DNA of 64,000 nucleotides, taken from positions 760,212 through 824,211 of the forward strand of contig NZ_OCMT01000004.1 of assembly GCF_900215335.1 (NCBI RefSeq). The letters are read 5' to 3'. The position numbers and the translations under genes were made by a program. The first letter of the stretch is position 1. Each line of letters starts with the position of its first letter. The notes beneath the pieces are model-generated. The model did no database searches. It was not told the origin of the DNA and worked only from the letters and a program-made list of their open reading frames with translations. The DNA comes from Pedobacter xixiisoli. GTDB lineage: Bacteria > Bacteroidota > Bacteroidia > Sphingobacteriales > Sphingobacteriaceae. Positions 50,033-58,553 of the stretch are shown one piece after another.

Positions 50033-50725
50033 ATGAAGAAAATATTGTTGGTTGAAGATGATCCGAATTTGGGTTTATTGTTGCAAGACTACCTACAAAT
50101 CAAAGGTAATTTTGAGGTAGTTTTGTGTACTGATGGCGAGGAAGGTTTAAAGGCTTTCGGCAAACAGCAATTCGATATTTGTATACTGGATGTAATGATG
50201 CCAAAGAAAGATGGTTTTACTTTGGGGAAGGAAATTAGACAATCTGACCCGCATGTGCCGATTATTTTTGCCACTGCTAAATCTATGATGGAAGATAAAG
50301 CTTCTGCCTATGATTTGGGTGGCGATGATTATATTACTAAACCTTTTAGAATCGAAGAGCTTTTACTTCGTATCAATGCCTTATTAAAGAGGGTTTCTTC
50401 TGCGCAAACCGTACAGGAAGAAGAACCTAAGCAGTTCGAAATAGGAGATTATATTTTCGATTACACTACTCAATTGGTTCACTTTAATGGTTCACAACAA
50501 AAGCTATCTACCAAAGAAGCTGAGTTGTTACGTTTACTGTGTTTAAAGAAAAATAGTGTGCTGACTAGGGAAGAAGCGTTGATCCATATTTGGCATGACG
50601 ATAATTACTTTAACGGCCGTAGTATGGATGTATTTTTAAGCAAGCTACGTAAATATTTAAAGGAAGATCCAAAGGTAGAAATTATCAATGTTCACGGAAA
50701 AGGATATAAGTTGGTGGTGAATTGA
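50033..50725 (+). CDS. OmpR-family response regulator
   Basis: 230 residues. The receiver domain (1-120) has acidic EDD near the N-terminus, phospho-acceptor Asp53 (CILDVMMPKKDG), Thr/Ser in FATAKSM and Lys in DDYITKPF. The C-terminal winged helix (about 135-230) carries QQKLSTKEAELLRLLCLKKN and GRSMDVFLSKLRKYLKED, ending INVHGKGYKLVVN. It is a transcription factor activated by the kinase encoded 9 bp upstream. Triple GTTAA arrays at its own operon and at the adjacent outer-membrane operon are candidate operators. Confidence 0.96.
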   Translation: MKKILLVEDDPNLGLLLQDYLQIKGNFEVVLCTDGEEGLKAFGKQQFDICILDVMMPKKDGFTLGKEIRQSDPHVPIIFATAKSMMEDKASAYDLGGDDYITKPFRIEELLLRINALLKRVSSAQTVQEEEPKQFEIGDYIFDYTTQLVHFNGSQQKLSTKEAELLRLLCLKKNSVLTREEALIHIWHDDNYFNGRSMDVFLSKLRKYLKEDPKVEIINVHGKGYKLVVN

Positions 50726-50782
50726 GTATGATGAACTGATTAATTGTTTATTCGGTTAATCGTTTATTGTGAAATAGTAAAA

Positions 50783-50824
50783 AAAAATCGGTTAACTGCT
50801 AGTCAAAGTAATTAGCCGATTTTT
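50783..50824. terminator. Bidirectional terminator between regulator and GLPGLI gene
   Basis: AAAAATCGGTTAA (50783-50795) pairs with TTAGCCGATTTTT (50812-50824) with one G-T wobble. A- and T-rich flanks serve both convergent genes. Confidence 0.85.
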
Positions 50825-50845
50825 CAGTTTAAACAATTAACCTTG

Positions 50846-51628
50846 TTACATCATTGCCCATTTAAAGGTTTGGTGTGCCGATTTTCCCCAGCTTTTCAAC
50901 GCCCCTTTTAAAATATCGTACAACTGTTTATTGTTCACTGCTTTTCCCTTAGTCGGGATTTTTAGTTTATCCTCGCCAACTGAAGCATCAGTTACTGAAG
51001 TTGCAAACCAGGTAACATGGTCGTGAGGTAAAGCTAGCCCTAAAATCATTCCCGGTAATCCGCTAAAAGACTCTGGGCCTCCACTTACTGCAATCTCTTC
51101 TGAATAGAATGCCACCACATAAACAGAATCCATTACTAAAGCGTTAGCTCTACGACAATTGTAGCCAGCAATATTTCTAAACTCGTCGGTAATTTTCCAG
51201 TTTATTTTTCTTGTACTATCACTTAGCAAATAGGTTTCGTCGTAAACTTTCTTTTGTGTTTTACTGGTGCCAGTTTTTAAATCGGTTAAAATTTTATTGG
51301 CTTGCTGAAATTCTATCATACTAGAAAACCAATTGCTAGAAGCCACAATAGCTTCTTCTTCGGGTATAAATGCAGTAGTCTCGTTAGAAAAAAACAGTTT
51401 GCTTTTAGCGGTTTTAAACTGAGGATTATTTTTTTGGTAGTTTTCAAAAACTGGAGTATAATAGCTTGCGTCGCCCCAAATTTTAATCTGATCTTTGATT
51501 AAGGCGTAAGCATTTACACGCTTTTCGTATTCAATAGTACCTTGAGTAACAAAACGAGCATTTTGTGCACTTGAACTAAAAGTTGCGAGCAACAAATATG
51601 TAATTACGATATATTTTAAAGTCTTCAT
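50846..51628 (-). CDS. GLPGLI family protein
   Basis: 260 residues with a signal peptide (YIVITYLLLATFSSSAQ). The family signature appears as FSGLPGMILGLALP near residue 190, with the preceding YNCRRANALV and VAFYSEEIAVSGGPE typical of the family. GLPGLI proteins are exported Bacteroidetes proteins usually coded next to a CarboxypepD_reg/beta-barrel protein, as here (16 bp downstream of that gene). Function unknown; a periplasmic or surface accessory role is inferred. It is probably cotranscribed with the beta-barrel gene. Confidence 0.92.
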   Translation of the reverse strand: MKTLKYIVITYLLLATFSSSAQNARFVTQGTIEYEKRVNAYALIKDQIKIWGDASYYTPVFENYQKNNPQFKTAKSKLFFSNETTAFIPEEEAIVASSNWFSSMIEFQQANKILTDLKTGTSKTQKKVYDETYLLSDSTRKINWKITDEFRNIAGYNCRRANALVMDSVYVVAFYSEEIAVSGGPESFSGLPGMILGLALPHDHVTWFATSVTDASVGEDKLKIPTKGKAVNNKQLYDILKGALKSWGKSAHQTFKWAMM

Positions 51629-51644
51629 TTCTTAGAGAATTAAA

Positions 51645-54425
51645 TTAGTTTGCTTTTGGAGTTCCGCCGCCCATTTTGTTAAAATCCCAAATAAGTGAGA
51701 ACATGAAATAGCGGCTGATATTGTTGTAGCTAGTTTGCGTTATCGAATTTGAAGAAGCAAACCTTCTGAAACCGACATTTTGTTTTAATAAGTCATTTGC
51801 ACTCAGCATAAATTTCAAGCTTTCTTGTTTAAAAAATGCCTTGGTGATTGATGCATTGATTACAAAACGGTCGAAACTATTATCAAAAGCATCAGAACTT
51901 GGTTGGTAGGTATATTCTCCGTTAGCGCTTAAGCTAATCTTCTTTGGAAGCTTTATGCTGCCGTCCATGTATCCGGTATATCCCCATCCCTTGTTTGAAC
52001 TGCTTGCCAGCGAAGATTCCTGCGAGTTATAGCTAGGTCCAAACGAGACATAAAAGTTAGTTTTCTCATCGTATTTGCTTAGGTTAACAGCAGGATTAAG
52101 AGAAAGGCTTTTCGTTTTATTTAAAATATCATTGGCGTAGTTATACTGTGTGGCACCATTAAAATTTAAATTCAAACCTCCATTGATGTCTCCTAGAAAT
52201 TTAAGTTTTCTGTTGAAGCCAGCATATGCATAATAGTTATAAGGGAGTTCGTCTTGAAGGTTAACCGCCTTAAAAATAGTTCTGCTGCCAATAATGTAAT
52301 TGTTGTTTACAATTTGGTTGCTGGTGAAATTTACACCACCACTCACATAAAAATTCTGGTTGGTAATTATTTTATAAGTGTTGTACCTAAAGCTAATTCT
52401 ATTGGTATAAGATGGAGTCAATTGGTCATTACCCTGAAACTCGTTATTTGGGTCATCGTTGGTTCTGATAGGTTGCAACTGGGTAACCGAAGGTTGTGTA
52501 GTTGTACCACTATAATTTATACTAATTGATTTTTGAGCGGAAAACTTGTATTGGTACATGGCCTGTGGTAACCAGTTGATGAAGTTTCTTTGAAAACTCT
52601 GGTTGCTTAGCAGTTCCTTTTGATCGAAATTGATAAAGCTGGTTTTTGTACCGAAGTTAATTACTGTTTTTCCTTTTTTATAGTTGAAAATTGCACCTAC
52701 TTGATTCACTAACTGGTCTGACTCAAAATCATTACTATAGTCTAGGTTCAGTTGGTCATATACACCCACTCCATTATTATCGTAAGTTCTCCTGTCCGCA
52801 TTGTTGGTAGTATAAGTTAAGCCGTAGTTAAGTAACAGGTTAAAGAATTTAGTTATCGGCTCGTTGTAAGTGATATTTGAAGAAAGCCTGTTGGTAACCA
52901 CATCATTGTCTCTAAACTGATCCGTTACCTCATGACGGTCAAAAAGTCCATCATCATCAAAAAGTTCGTTATCTGCAAAGAGATAACCTGTGCTATTGTT
53001 TTTGTTATACGCCTGACTTAAACTTACCGAGTAGTTTCTGCCAATTTTTTTCAATTTTTTGGTATAGAAAGCACTTAAGTTAAATAATTGTTGCTTGCTA
53101 TCGTTACTTGTATTCCTTTCAGAATTATATACACTTAAAACTTCATTCTTTTTTCTTTGAGATTTTGTGATCACATCACTTTGTGCATTTTTCAAAGTAC
53201 CATCAATTACTATTTTTAAGTTTGATGTAGTGTCTAGCTTTACGTTATAAGTAGCATCAATCTTTTGTCTAAACATATCATTTTCGGTAGTTGCATCTGT
53301 ATTGGTGTTTAAGATTTGATCTGGAAAACTAGTTTGATCTAACGTATTCTTTCTTATTTTTACTTTAAGCGCCCCAGCCTTATAGTTGGTGTTCAGGGAG
53401 TGTTTGTCTTTATTCCATTTATTTTCATAATGTATGCCGCCGTTATGAGCTGTCGGAATCCCTTCGCCCCAATACTGCCCTCCAGCATCTAAGTCGTCTC
53501 CGCCAGACATAAACATCATTCCATCATCGGTAACTTCCATGTTGCTATTAGCCCCGAACTTACCGGCATCTTCCCAACCTAAACCAGTTTTTCCAGTATT
53601 ACTAGAAGTGAAATAAGCCGCAATTTTTTCTTTGTTTTTAAACTTGTTGATCATGGCCTGTATCTGATAGAAATCATCAGTTCCATAACCTACGTCAACT
53701 TTGCCGAAATAACCTTGCTTCTTATCTTCTTTCAACATAATGTTTAAGGTCTGCTTTTTCTGGCCATCATCAACACCTGTAAATGCCGCTTGGTCGCTTG
53801 CTTTCTCAAATAGTTGTACTTTGTCAACCATATCAGCTCTTAGGTTTTTGGTTACCAAAGTAGGGTCGTCTCCAAAAAACTCCTCGCCATCAACTAATAC
53901 CTTTTCAACGGTTTTACCTTGAGCAGTAATTTTCCCCTGAGCATCAACAGTTACCCCTGGAAACTTTTTCAGCAAATCTTCTACTCGGTCGTTAGGTTGT
54001 ATTTTATAGGCAGAAGCATTAAATTCTGTGGTATCGCCTTTAATTTTAATGGCAGCCGCTTGGCCTTTAATGATAACCTCGTTTAATAATTTAGCCTTGG
54101 TTTTCATATCGATTACTTTAAAATCTACCGTGTTGTTAGTAGCATCGATACTGAATTTATTTACAAAATCTGCATATTCTGGATAAGTAACCAAGAGGAT
54201 AAAATTTCCATTTTTGAGATTCTGGAAACCGAAATTTCCATCTTGAGCTGCCCTAGTAAATTTGTAAAGTGTAGAATCTTTAGCATTTAGCAAGCTAACG
54301 GTAGCATTTTTTAGCTTAGCATTTGAGGAGAGATCTGCAATTACACCTTTAACAGAGCTGGTTTGTGCAAATGCAGCACAGGTAATTAGCATAAATGCCA
54401 TTACGGTGAGTAACGTTCTTTTCAT
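51645..54425 (-). CDS. Outer-membrane beta-barrel protein with CarboxypepD_reg-like domain
   Basis: 926 residues. Signal peptide (TLLTVMAFMLITCAAFAQ), then a carboxypeptidase-regulatory-like beta-sandwich (about 22-105; SVKGVIADLSSNAKLKNATV) and a TonB-receptor-like plug (about 125-215; DRVEDLLKKFPGVTVDAQGK, VEKVLVDGEEFFGDDPTLVT). A long OMP_b-brl_3-type barrel follows to the C-terminus. No TonB box is obvious. The partner GLPGLI gene is 16 bp downstream. The upstream region carries three GTTAA repeats like those before the neighbouring kinase/regulator operon. The ligand is unknown. Confidence 0.92.
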   Translation of the reverse strand: MKRTLLTVMAFMLITCAAFAQTSSVKGVIADLSSNAKLKNATVSLLNAKDSTLYKFTRAAQDGNFGFQNLKNGNFILLVTYPEYADFVNKFSIDATNNTVDFKVIDMKTKAKLLNEVIIKGQAAAIKIKGDTTEFNASAYKIQPNDRVEDLLKKFPGVTVDAQGKITAQGKTVEKVLVDGEEFFGDDPTLVTKNLRADMVDKVQLFEKASDQAAFTGVDDGQKKQTLNIMLKEDKKQGYFGKVDVGYGTDDFYQIQAMINKFKNKEKIAAYFTSSNTGKTGLGWEDAGKFGANSNMEVTDDGMMFMSGGDDLDAGGQYWGEGIPTAHNGGIHYENKWNKDKHSLNTNYKAGALKVKIRKNTLDQTSFPDQILNTNTDATTENDMFRQKIDATYNVKLDTTSNLKIVIDGTLKNAQSDVITKSQRKKNEVLSVYNSERNTSNDSKQQLFNLSAFYTKKLKKIGRNYSVSLSQAYNKNNSTGYLFADNELFDDDGLFDRHEVTDQFRDNDVVTNRLSSNITYNEPITKFFNLLLNYGLTYTTNNADRRTYDNNGVGVYDQLNLDYSNDFESDQLVNQVGAIFNYKKGKTVINFGTKTSFINFDQKELLSNQSFQRNFINWLPQAMYQYKFSAQKSISINYSGTTTQPSVTQLQPIRTNDDPNNEFQGNDQLTPSYTNRISFRYNTYKIITNQNFYVSGGVNFTSNQIVNNNYIIGSRTIFKAVNLQDELPYNYYAYAGFNRKLKFLGDINGGLNLNFNGATQYNYANDILNKTKSLSLNPAVNLSKYDEKTNFYVSFGPSYNSQESSLASSSNKGWGYTGYMDGSIKLPKKISLSANGEYTYQPSSDAFDNSFDRFVINASITKAFFKQESLKFMLSANDLLKQNVGFRRFASSNSITQTSYNNISRYFMFSLIWDFNKMGGGTPKAN

Positions 54426-54447
54426 CTTAATAGTTTGGTACCTTACT

Positions 54448-54505
54448 AAAATATAAAACTAAATCTTTAGTTTAAATTGTTTTAACACTTTTAACGTTTA
54501 TTAAC
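54448..54505 (-). promoter_or_regulatory. GTTAA triple array and promoter of the beta-barrel/GLPGLI operon
   Basis: On the minus strand, GTTAA occurs three times at 54505, 54495 and 54486 (spacings 10 and 9), including GTTAAAAGTGTTAAAAC. TATATTTT (54455 to 54448) resembles a -7 element 26 nt further down, similar to the 29 nt in the kinase promoter. Confidence 0.5.
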
Positions 54506-54540
54506 AGTGTTGTTACGAAGTATAGGTTGTGAAGAAAAAG

Positions 54541-54569
54541 TTGAATAGTAAATAATAAGGTTATTTTTG
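54541..54569 (+). promoter_or_regulatory. Promoter of the Pif1-like helicase gene
   Basis: TTG (54541-54543), 18 nt, TATTTTTG (54562-54569), fully matching the Bacteroidetes consensus. The leader would be about 50 nt. Confidence 0.7.
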
Positions 54570-54626
54570 TAAATAAGATAGGAGAGTTGTGCTTAACTTT
54601 CTTAACATTTACGAACACGAACTGAT

Positions 54627-56915
54627 TTGGAAGAACACGAACATCTGCAACCTGCCGAACTAGCTGCGAAATTTGTTAATCAAACTTCGAGACACATTTT
54701 CTTGACCGGAAAAGCGGGCACAGGAAAGACTACCTTTTTGCGGAACATTATAGCCAGAACTCATAAAAAGGCAGTAATTGTTGCGCCAACTGGTATTGCT
54801 GCTATTAATGCGTCTGGGGTTACCATACACTCCTTGTTTCAGCTGCCGTTTGGAACTTTTGTGCCACGCATTACACCAGACCAAAACTTGCCATCGGGAG
54901 TGCCTTATAATACCCCAAAAAGTTTGGTAAAGCATTTAAGCATGAATGCGATAAAGCGTAGAATTTTACTAGACATGGAGCTGTTGGTGATAGATGAGGT
55001 GAGTATGCTCCGTGCAGATTTGCTAGATGCTATAGACTTCGTTTTACGTTATGTGAGAAGGAATAATGAGTTTTTTGGTGGAGTTCAGGTGCTTTTTATT
55101 GGCGACTTATATCAGTTGCCGCCAGTAGTTAGAAACCAAGAACAGGAAATTTTAGGGAAATTTTACCAGAGTGCTTTCTTTTTTGATGCACTTTGTTTGA
55201 AAGCGAATCCGCCAATTTATATAGAGCTAGATAAAATTTACAGACAGGCAGACGAAACGTTTATTAGCCTGCTCAATAATTTACGAAATAACGTAGCTAC
55301 GGAAGAAGACATCGCCCTACTGAAAAGTCATTACCAAGAAAACTACAAGCCCAATTTAAACGATAATTACATTACACTTACTACACACAATAGTAAAGCT
55401 GATGGGATGAACCGTAGCAGTTTGAAAGAACTGAAAGGAAAATCTTACTTCTATAACGCTACGGTTGAAAAGGAATTTGCCGAAAGTGCTTATCCGATAG
55501 AGAAAACTTTGGAACTAAAAATTGGTGCACAAGTAATGTTTATTAAAAACGATCCCAAAGGCGAACAGCGCTTTTTTAACGGAAAGTTGGCGGTAGTTAC
55601 TGATTTACGTGATGATTACATCGAGGTTTTGCCAGAGGGAAATAAATACCCAATTAGCCTAGAGCAATACGCTTGGAAAAACATCAGATATACCACCAAC
55701 AAACATACTAACGAGATTGAAGAAGAGGAGATAGGAACGTTTACCCAATATCCACTGAAACTGGCTTGGGCCATTACGGTGCATAAAAGTCAAGGTTTAA
55801 CTTTTGATAAAGCGATTGTAGACATTGGTGATGCTTTTGCTCCAGGGCAAATCTATGTAGCGCTATCGCGATTGCGCTCTATCGATGGTTTGATATTGAC
55901 ATCACACCTAAATAATAGAGGAATGAAAGCCGACCAAAATGTGGCTTACTATTCACGTACCAAAGACCAGCAAGAGAGTTTACTTACACAAATTACCAAA
56001 GAAGCTGATGCTTTTTTAAAGCAGTCATTGCTACAGGCTTTCAATTTTACTTTGTTGGATAATTTTGTCTACGAGCATGTGTTTAGTTATAGTAAGGATG
56101 AGAAGCGTTCGGTAAAACAGACCCATTTGGCTTGGGCAGTAAAACTACAACAGGAATTAATGGCGGCAAAAGTTCATGCGGATAAGTTTTTAAAACAAAT
56201 TGACCGTCTTTTGGTGTTGGGACAGACTGCAGATTTGGAAACGTTGATTACTCGAACTGAAGCTGCAAGTAATTATTTTACACCTATTTTGGTAGCTCAA
56301 AGTAATGCTGTTTTCGAGCATATCGAAGTAGTAAAAGAGCAGAAGCAAACCAAAGAATACCTTCATGAGCTGATTGATTTGGAAGCGATGTTTTACGAGC
56401 AGTTTAAAAAAATTGTTCGTGCTAAGGCAATGCTTGGAGCAAAAGTAGAAGGTGTAGAAATTAGTAAAGATGATTTAAATCAACTTTATGGTCTTTCTAA
56501 ACGTGAAGAGCAAATGAAAAAAACCTACAGTTTGCCTAACAAAGAAGAGTTGGAGCGAACAGGAGGGGAAGCTAAGCCGAGGGCCAAAAAGAAAACGGAA
56601 AAGGAAAAAACGCCAAAAGTAGATACGAAGGAAGTGACGCTTGCCTTATTTAATGAAGGCAAAACGCCAACCGAAATTGCAGCTGAAAGGAAAATGACCA
56701 AAGGAACAATTGAGGGGCATTTGGCGCATTACATTGTGCAGAATCAAATTAGTGCAGATAAAGTGATTGCTAAACATAAGTTAGAAGTTTTGTTGAAAGC
56801 TATTCGAGAGATTAAAAGCATTAAGCTTAACGAAATCCGCGACCATGTAGGGAAGTCGTTTGATTTTGGAGAGATAAAGATTGCGATTGCCGCTTTTATG
56901 GCGGAGGGAGAGTAG
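54627..56915 (+). CDS. Pif1-like helicase with C-terminal helix-turn-helix
   Basis: 762 residues from a TTG start; no ATG exists before the Walker A motif. Walker A FLTGKAGTGKTT (from about residue 25), the Pif1-type APTGIAAINASGVTIHSLF, Walker B LLVIDEVSML, FIGDLYQLPPV, and the late helicase motif ITVHKSQGLTFDKAIVD with YVALSRLRS are visible. The C-terminal part has a basic linker and an HTH_40-like domain (LALFNEGKTPTEIAAERKMT, GTIEGHLAHYI). It is an SF1B helicase, probably 5'-3', for unwinding structured DNA or R-loops. Monocistronic with its own promoter. Confidence 0.92.
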   Translation: MEEHEHLQPAELAAKFVNQTSRHIFLTGKAGTGKTTFLRNIIARTHKKAVIVAPTGIAAINASGVTIHSLFQLPFGTFVPRITPDQNLPSGVPYNTPKSLVKHLSMNAIKRRILLDMELLVIDEVSMLRADLLDAIDFVLRYVRRNNEFFGGVQVLFIGDLYQLPPVVRNQEQEILGKFYQSAFFFDALCLKANPPIYIELDKIYRQADETFISLLNNLRNNVATEEDIALLKSHYQENYKPNLNDNYITLTTHNSKADGMNRSSLKELKGKSYFYNATVEKEFAESAYPIEKTLELKIGAQVMFIKNDPKGEQRFFNGKLAVVTDLRDDYIEVLPEGNKYPISLEQYAWKNIRYTTNKHTNEIEEEEIGTFTQYPLKLAWAITVHKSQGLTFDKAIVDIGDAFAPGQIYVALSRLRSIDGLILTSHLNNRGMKADQNVAYYSRTKDQQESLLTQITKEADAFLKQSLLQAFNFTLLDNFVYEHVFSYSKDEKRSVKQTHLAWAVKLQQELMAAKVHADKFLKQIDRLLVLGQTADLETLITRTEAASNYFTPILVAQSNAVFEHIEVVKEQKQTKEYLHELIDLEAMFYEQFKKIVRAKAMLGAKVEGVEISKDDLNQLYGLSKREEQMKKTYSLPNKEELERTGGEAKPRAKKKTEKEKTPKVDTKEVTLALFNEGKTPTEIAAERKMTKGTIEGHLAHYIVQNQISADKVIAKHKLEVLLKAIREIKSIKLNEIRDHVGKSFDFGEIKIAIAAFMAEGE

Positions 56916-56971
56916 AAGTCCCACCCAGTCTCCCCAAGGGGAGGAGTTGCAAAGCGCTATAAACAATATGC

Positions 56972-57047
56972 CGTCATTTCGACGATAGGAGAAATCTAGC
57001 AATTTGTCCGTTATAGTTTTTAGATTTCTGCTATCGTCGAAATGACG
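56972..57047. repeat. CGTCATTTCGA palindromic element, copy 4
   Basis: Outer arms CGTCATTTCGACGATAG and CTATCGTCGAAATGACG are perfectly complementary (17 bp). Inner arms GAAATCTA and TAGATTTC pair too. It lies between convergent genes. Confidence 0.88.
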
Positions 57048-57071
57048 AGGAGCATAATAATATCTACAAAC

Positions 57072-57097
57072 AAAAAACTCCGAACTTTCGCTCGGAG
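57072..57097 (-). terminator. Rho-independent terminator of the RND efflux operon
   Basis: CTCCGA (57078-57083) pairs with TCGGAG (57092-57097); on the minus strand the stem is followed by TTTTTTG. It lies 33 bp after the outer-membrane factor stop. Confidence 0.85.
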
Positions 57098-57129
57098 CTT
57101 TAATCAAATTATAATAGGGTATGTTCGCA

Positions 57130-58539
57130 CTATTCCTTCCAGCCGCCGCCTAAAGCACGGTATAAACTCACGATAGCTTGTAATTTTTGCAACCTATCAT
57201 TTACACCATTTAATTGAGCAGATAACAAACTTTGTTCAGAAGTTAAAACATCGGTATAGTTAGTTGCCGAGCTGTATTTTAACAACTCTTTGGTATAATC
57301 AACTGCTTTTTCTAAAGATTCAATTTGTTTCGCTCTCGAAGCTTCTTTCTCTACTGCAGTTTGGTAAGCATACAATGCATTTGATACTTCGGAACCTGCA
57401 GTTAATACCGATTTCTGGAAAGCAAAATACGACTCTTGTTGAGCAGCCTTCGCTGAAGTCAACCTCGCTTTGTTTTGTCCTTTATTAAAAATAGGCTGAG
57501 TTAAACCACCAACAATGCTATAGAAAATAGAATTATTAAAGAAGTTCTCCAATTTCAATGAAGATAGACCACCGTTAGCTGTTAAAGTTAACTGAGGGTA
57601 GAAATAAGTCTTTGCTAAATTGGTGTTCTCAAAAGCAACCCTGAAAGCCAATTCCGCTTGTTGCACATCTGGTCTGTTTTTTAGCAACTGAGATGAAAGA
57701 CCTACTTGCAAGTCTTTATAATCTTGCTGTACATCAAAGGTACTTCTCGCTACTGAACCCGCACCTCTGCCTAATAAAAGGTTTAGGGCATTTTCAGTTT
57801 CTCTAATACTTCTTCTTAAATCTGGAATACTTACTTCGGCAGCATATCTGTTTGCCTCGCTTTGTACCACAGCAGCACCGTTTACAATACCTGCTTCTTT
57901 CAATTCTTTAATTGCTTCCACATTTTTAATGCGGCTTGCCAAGGTTTGCTCCGTGATTTTCAATTGCGTATCTAAAGCCAACAAGGTGTAATAGTTAGTT
58001 GCAATAGAGCTAACCAATTGCGTTTGTACGGCACGCTTAGCAGCATCGGTTTGTAAATAAGAGGCCAATGCCGAACGCTTTGCGCTTCCCAATTTACCCC
58101 AAACATCAATTTCCCAAGCGGTACTTAATTGCGCTCTGTATAATTGTGTTTCTAAAGGGATGTTAATACTGGGAGGTAAGTTTAAAGCCGCCCTAGATTG
58201 TTTATTGTCGGTTGCGTTTACATCCAGATTTAAGCTCGGTAAAAATGCAGTTTTGCTCAAACGTAAATTCGCTTCAGCGCTCTTCATTCTTTCTATGGAC
58301 GCTTTTAAATCTAAATTGTTTTCAATTCCTTCTTTAATTAAAGCTTGTAATTGCGGGTCGGTAAACAAAGTTGATGTCGGCAAATTGGCAATAGTTGCTG
58401 TGTCTGTTTGCGCTACGTCCCTGTACAAACCATCCGCTTTTAGCTCTTCGGGAGTTTTATATTTTTGAGTTACACAAGCTCCCAAGCTTAAAAGGAGGGA
58501 ACCTGTAATAAATATCGATATTTTCTGATTTCTTGTCAT
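57130..58539 (-). CDS. RND efflux outer-membrane factor (NodT/OprM family)
   Basis: 469 residues. Lipoprotein signal ILITGSL-type core ending LSLGAC (Cys22), then the two TolC-like repeats: LIKEGIENNLDLKASIERMK with WEIDVWGKLGSAKRSALASY, and RPDVQQAELAFRVAFENTNL with SYFAFQKSVLTAGSEVSNAL. The IDVWGKL motif is diagnostic of the NodT group. It is the outer-membrane exit duct of a tripartite pump. It is the third gene of an adaptor-pump-duct operon, 14 bp after the pump gene. Confidence 0.95.
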   Translation of the reverse strand: MTRNQKISIFITGSLLLSLGACVTQKYKTPEELKADGLYRDVAQTDTATIANLPTSTLFTDPQLQALIKEGIENNLDLKASIERMKSAEANLRLSKTAFLPSLNLDVNATDNKQSRAALNLPPSINIPLETQLYRAQLSTAWEIDVWGKLGSAKRSALASYLQTDAAKRAVQTQLVSSIATNYYTLLALDTQLKITEQTLASRIKNVEAIKELKEAGIVNGAAVVQSEANRYAAEVSIPDLRRSIRETENALNLLLGRGAGSVARSTFDVQQDYKDLQVGLSSQLLKNRPDVQQAELAFRVAFENTNLAKTYFYPQLTLTANGGLSSLKLENFFNNSIFYSIVGGLTQPIFNKGQNKARLTSAKAAQQESYFAFQKSVLTAGSEVSNALYAYQTAVEKEASRAKQIESLEKAVDYTKELLKYSSATNYTDVLTSEQSLLSAQLNGVNDRLQKLQAIVSLYRALGGGWKE

Positions 58540-58553
58540 GTTGATATGCTGAA

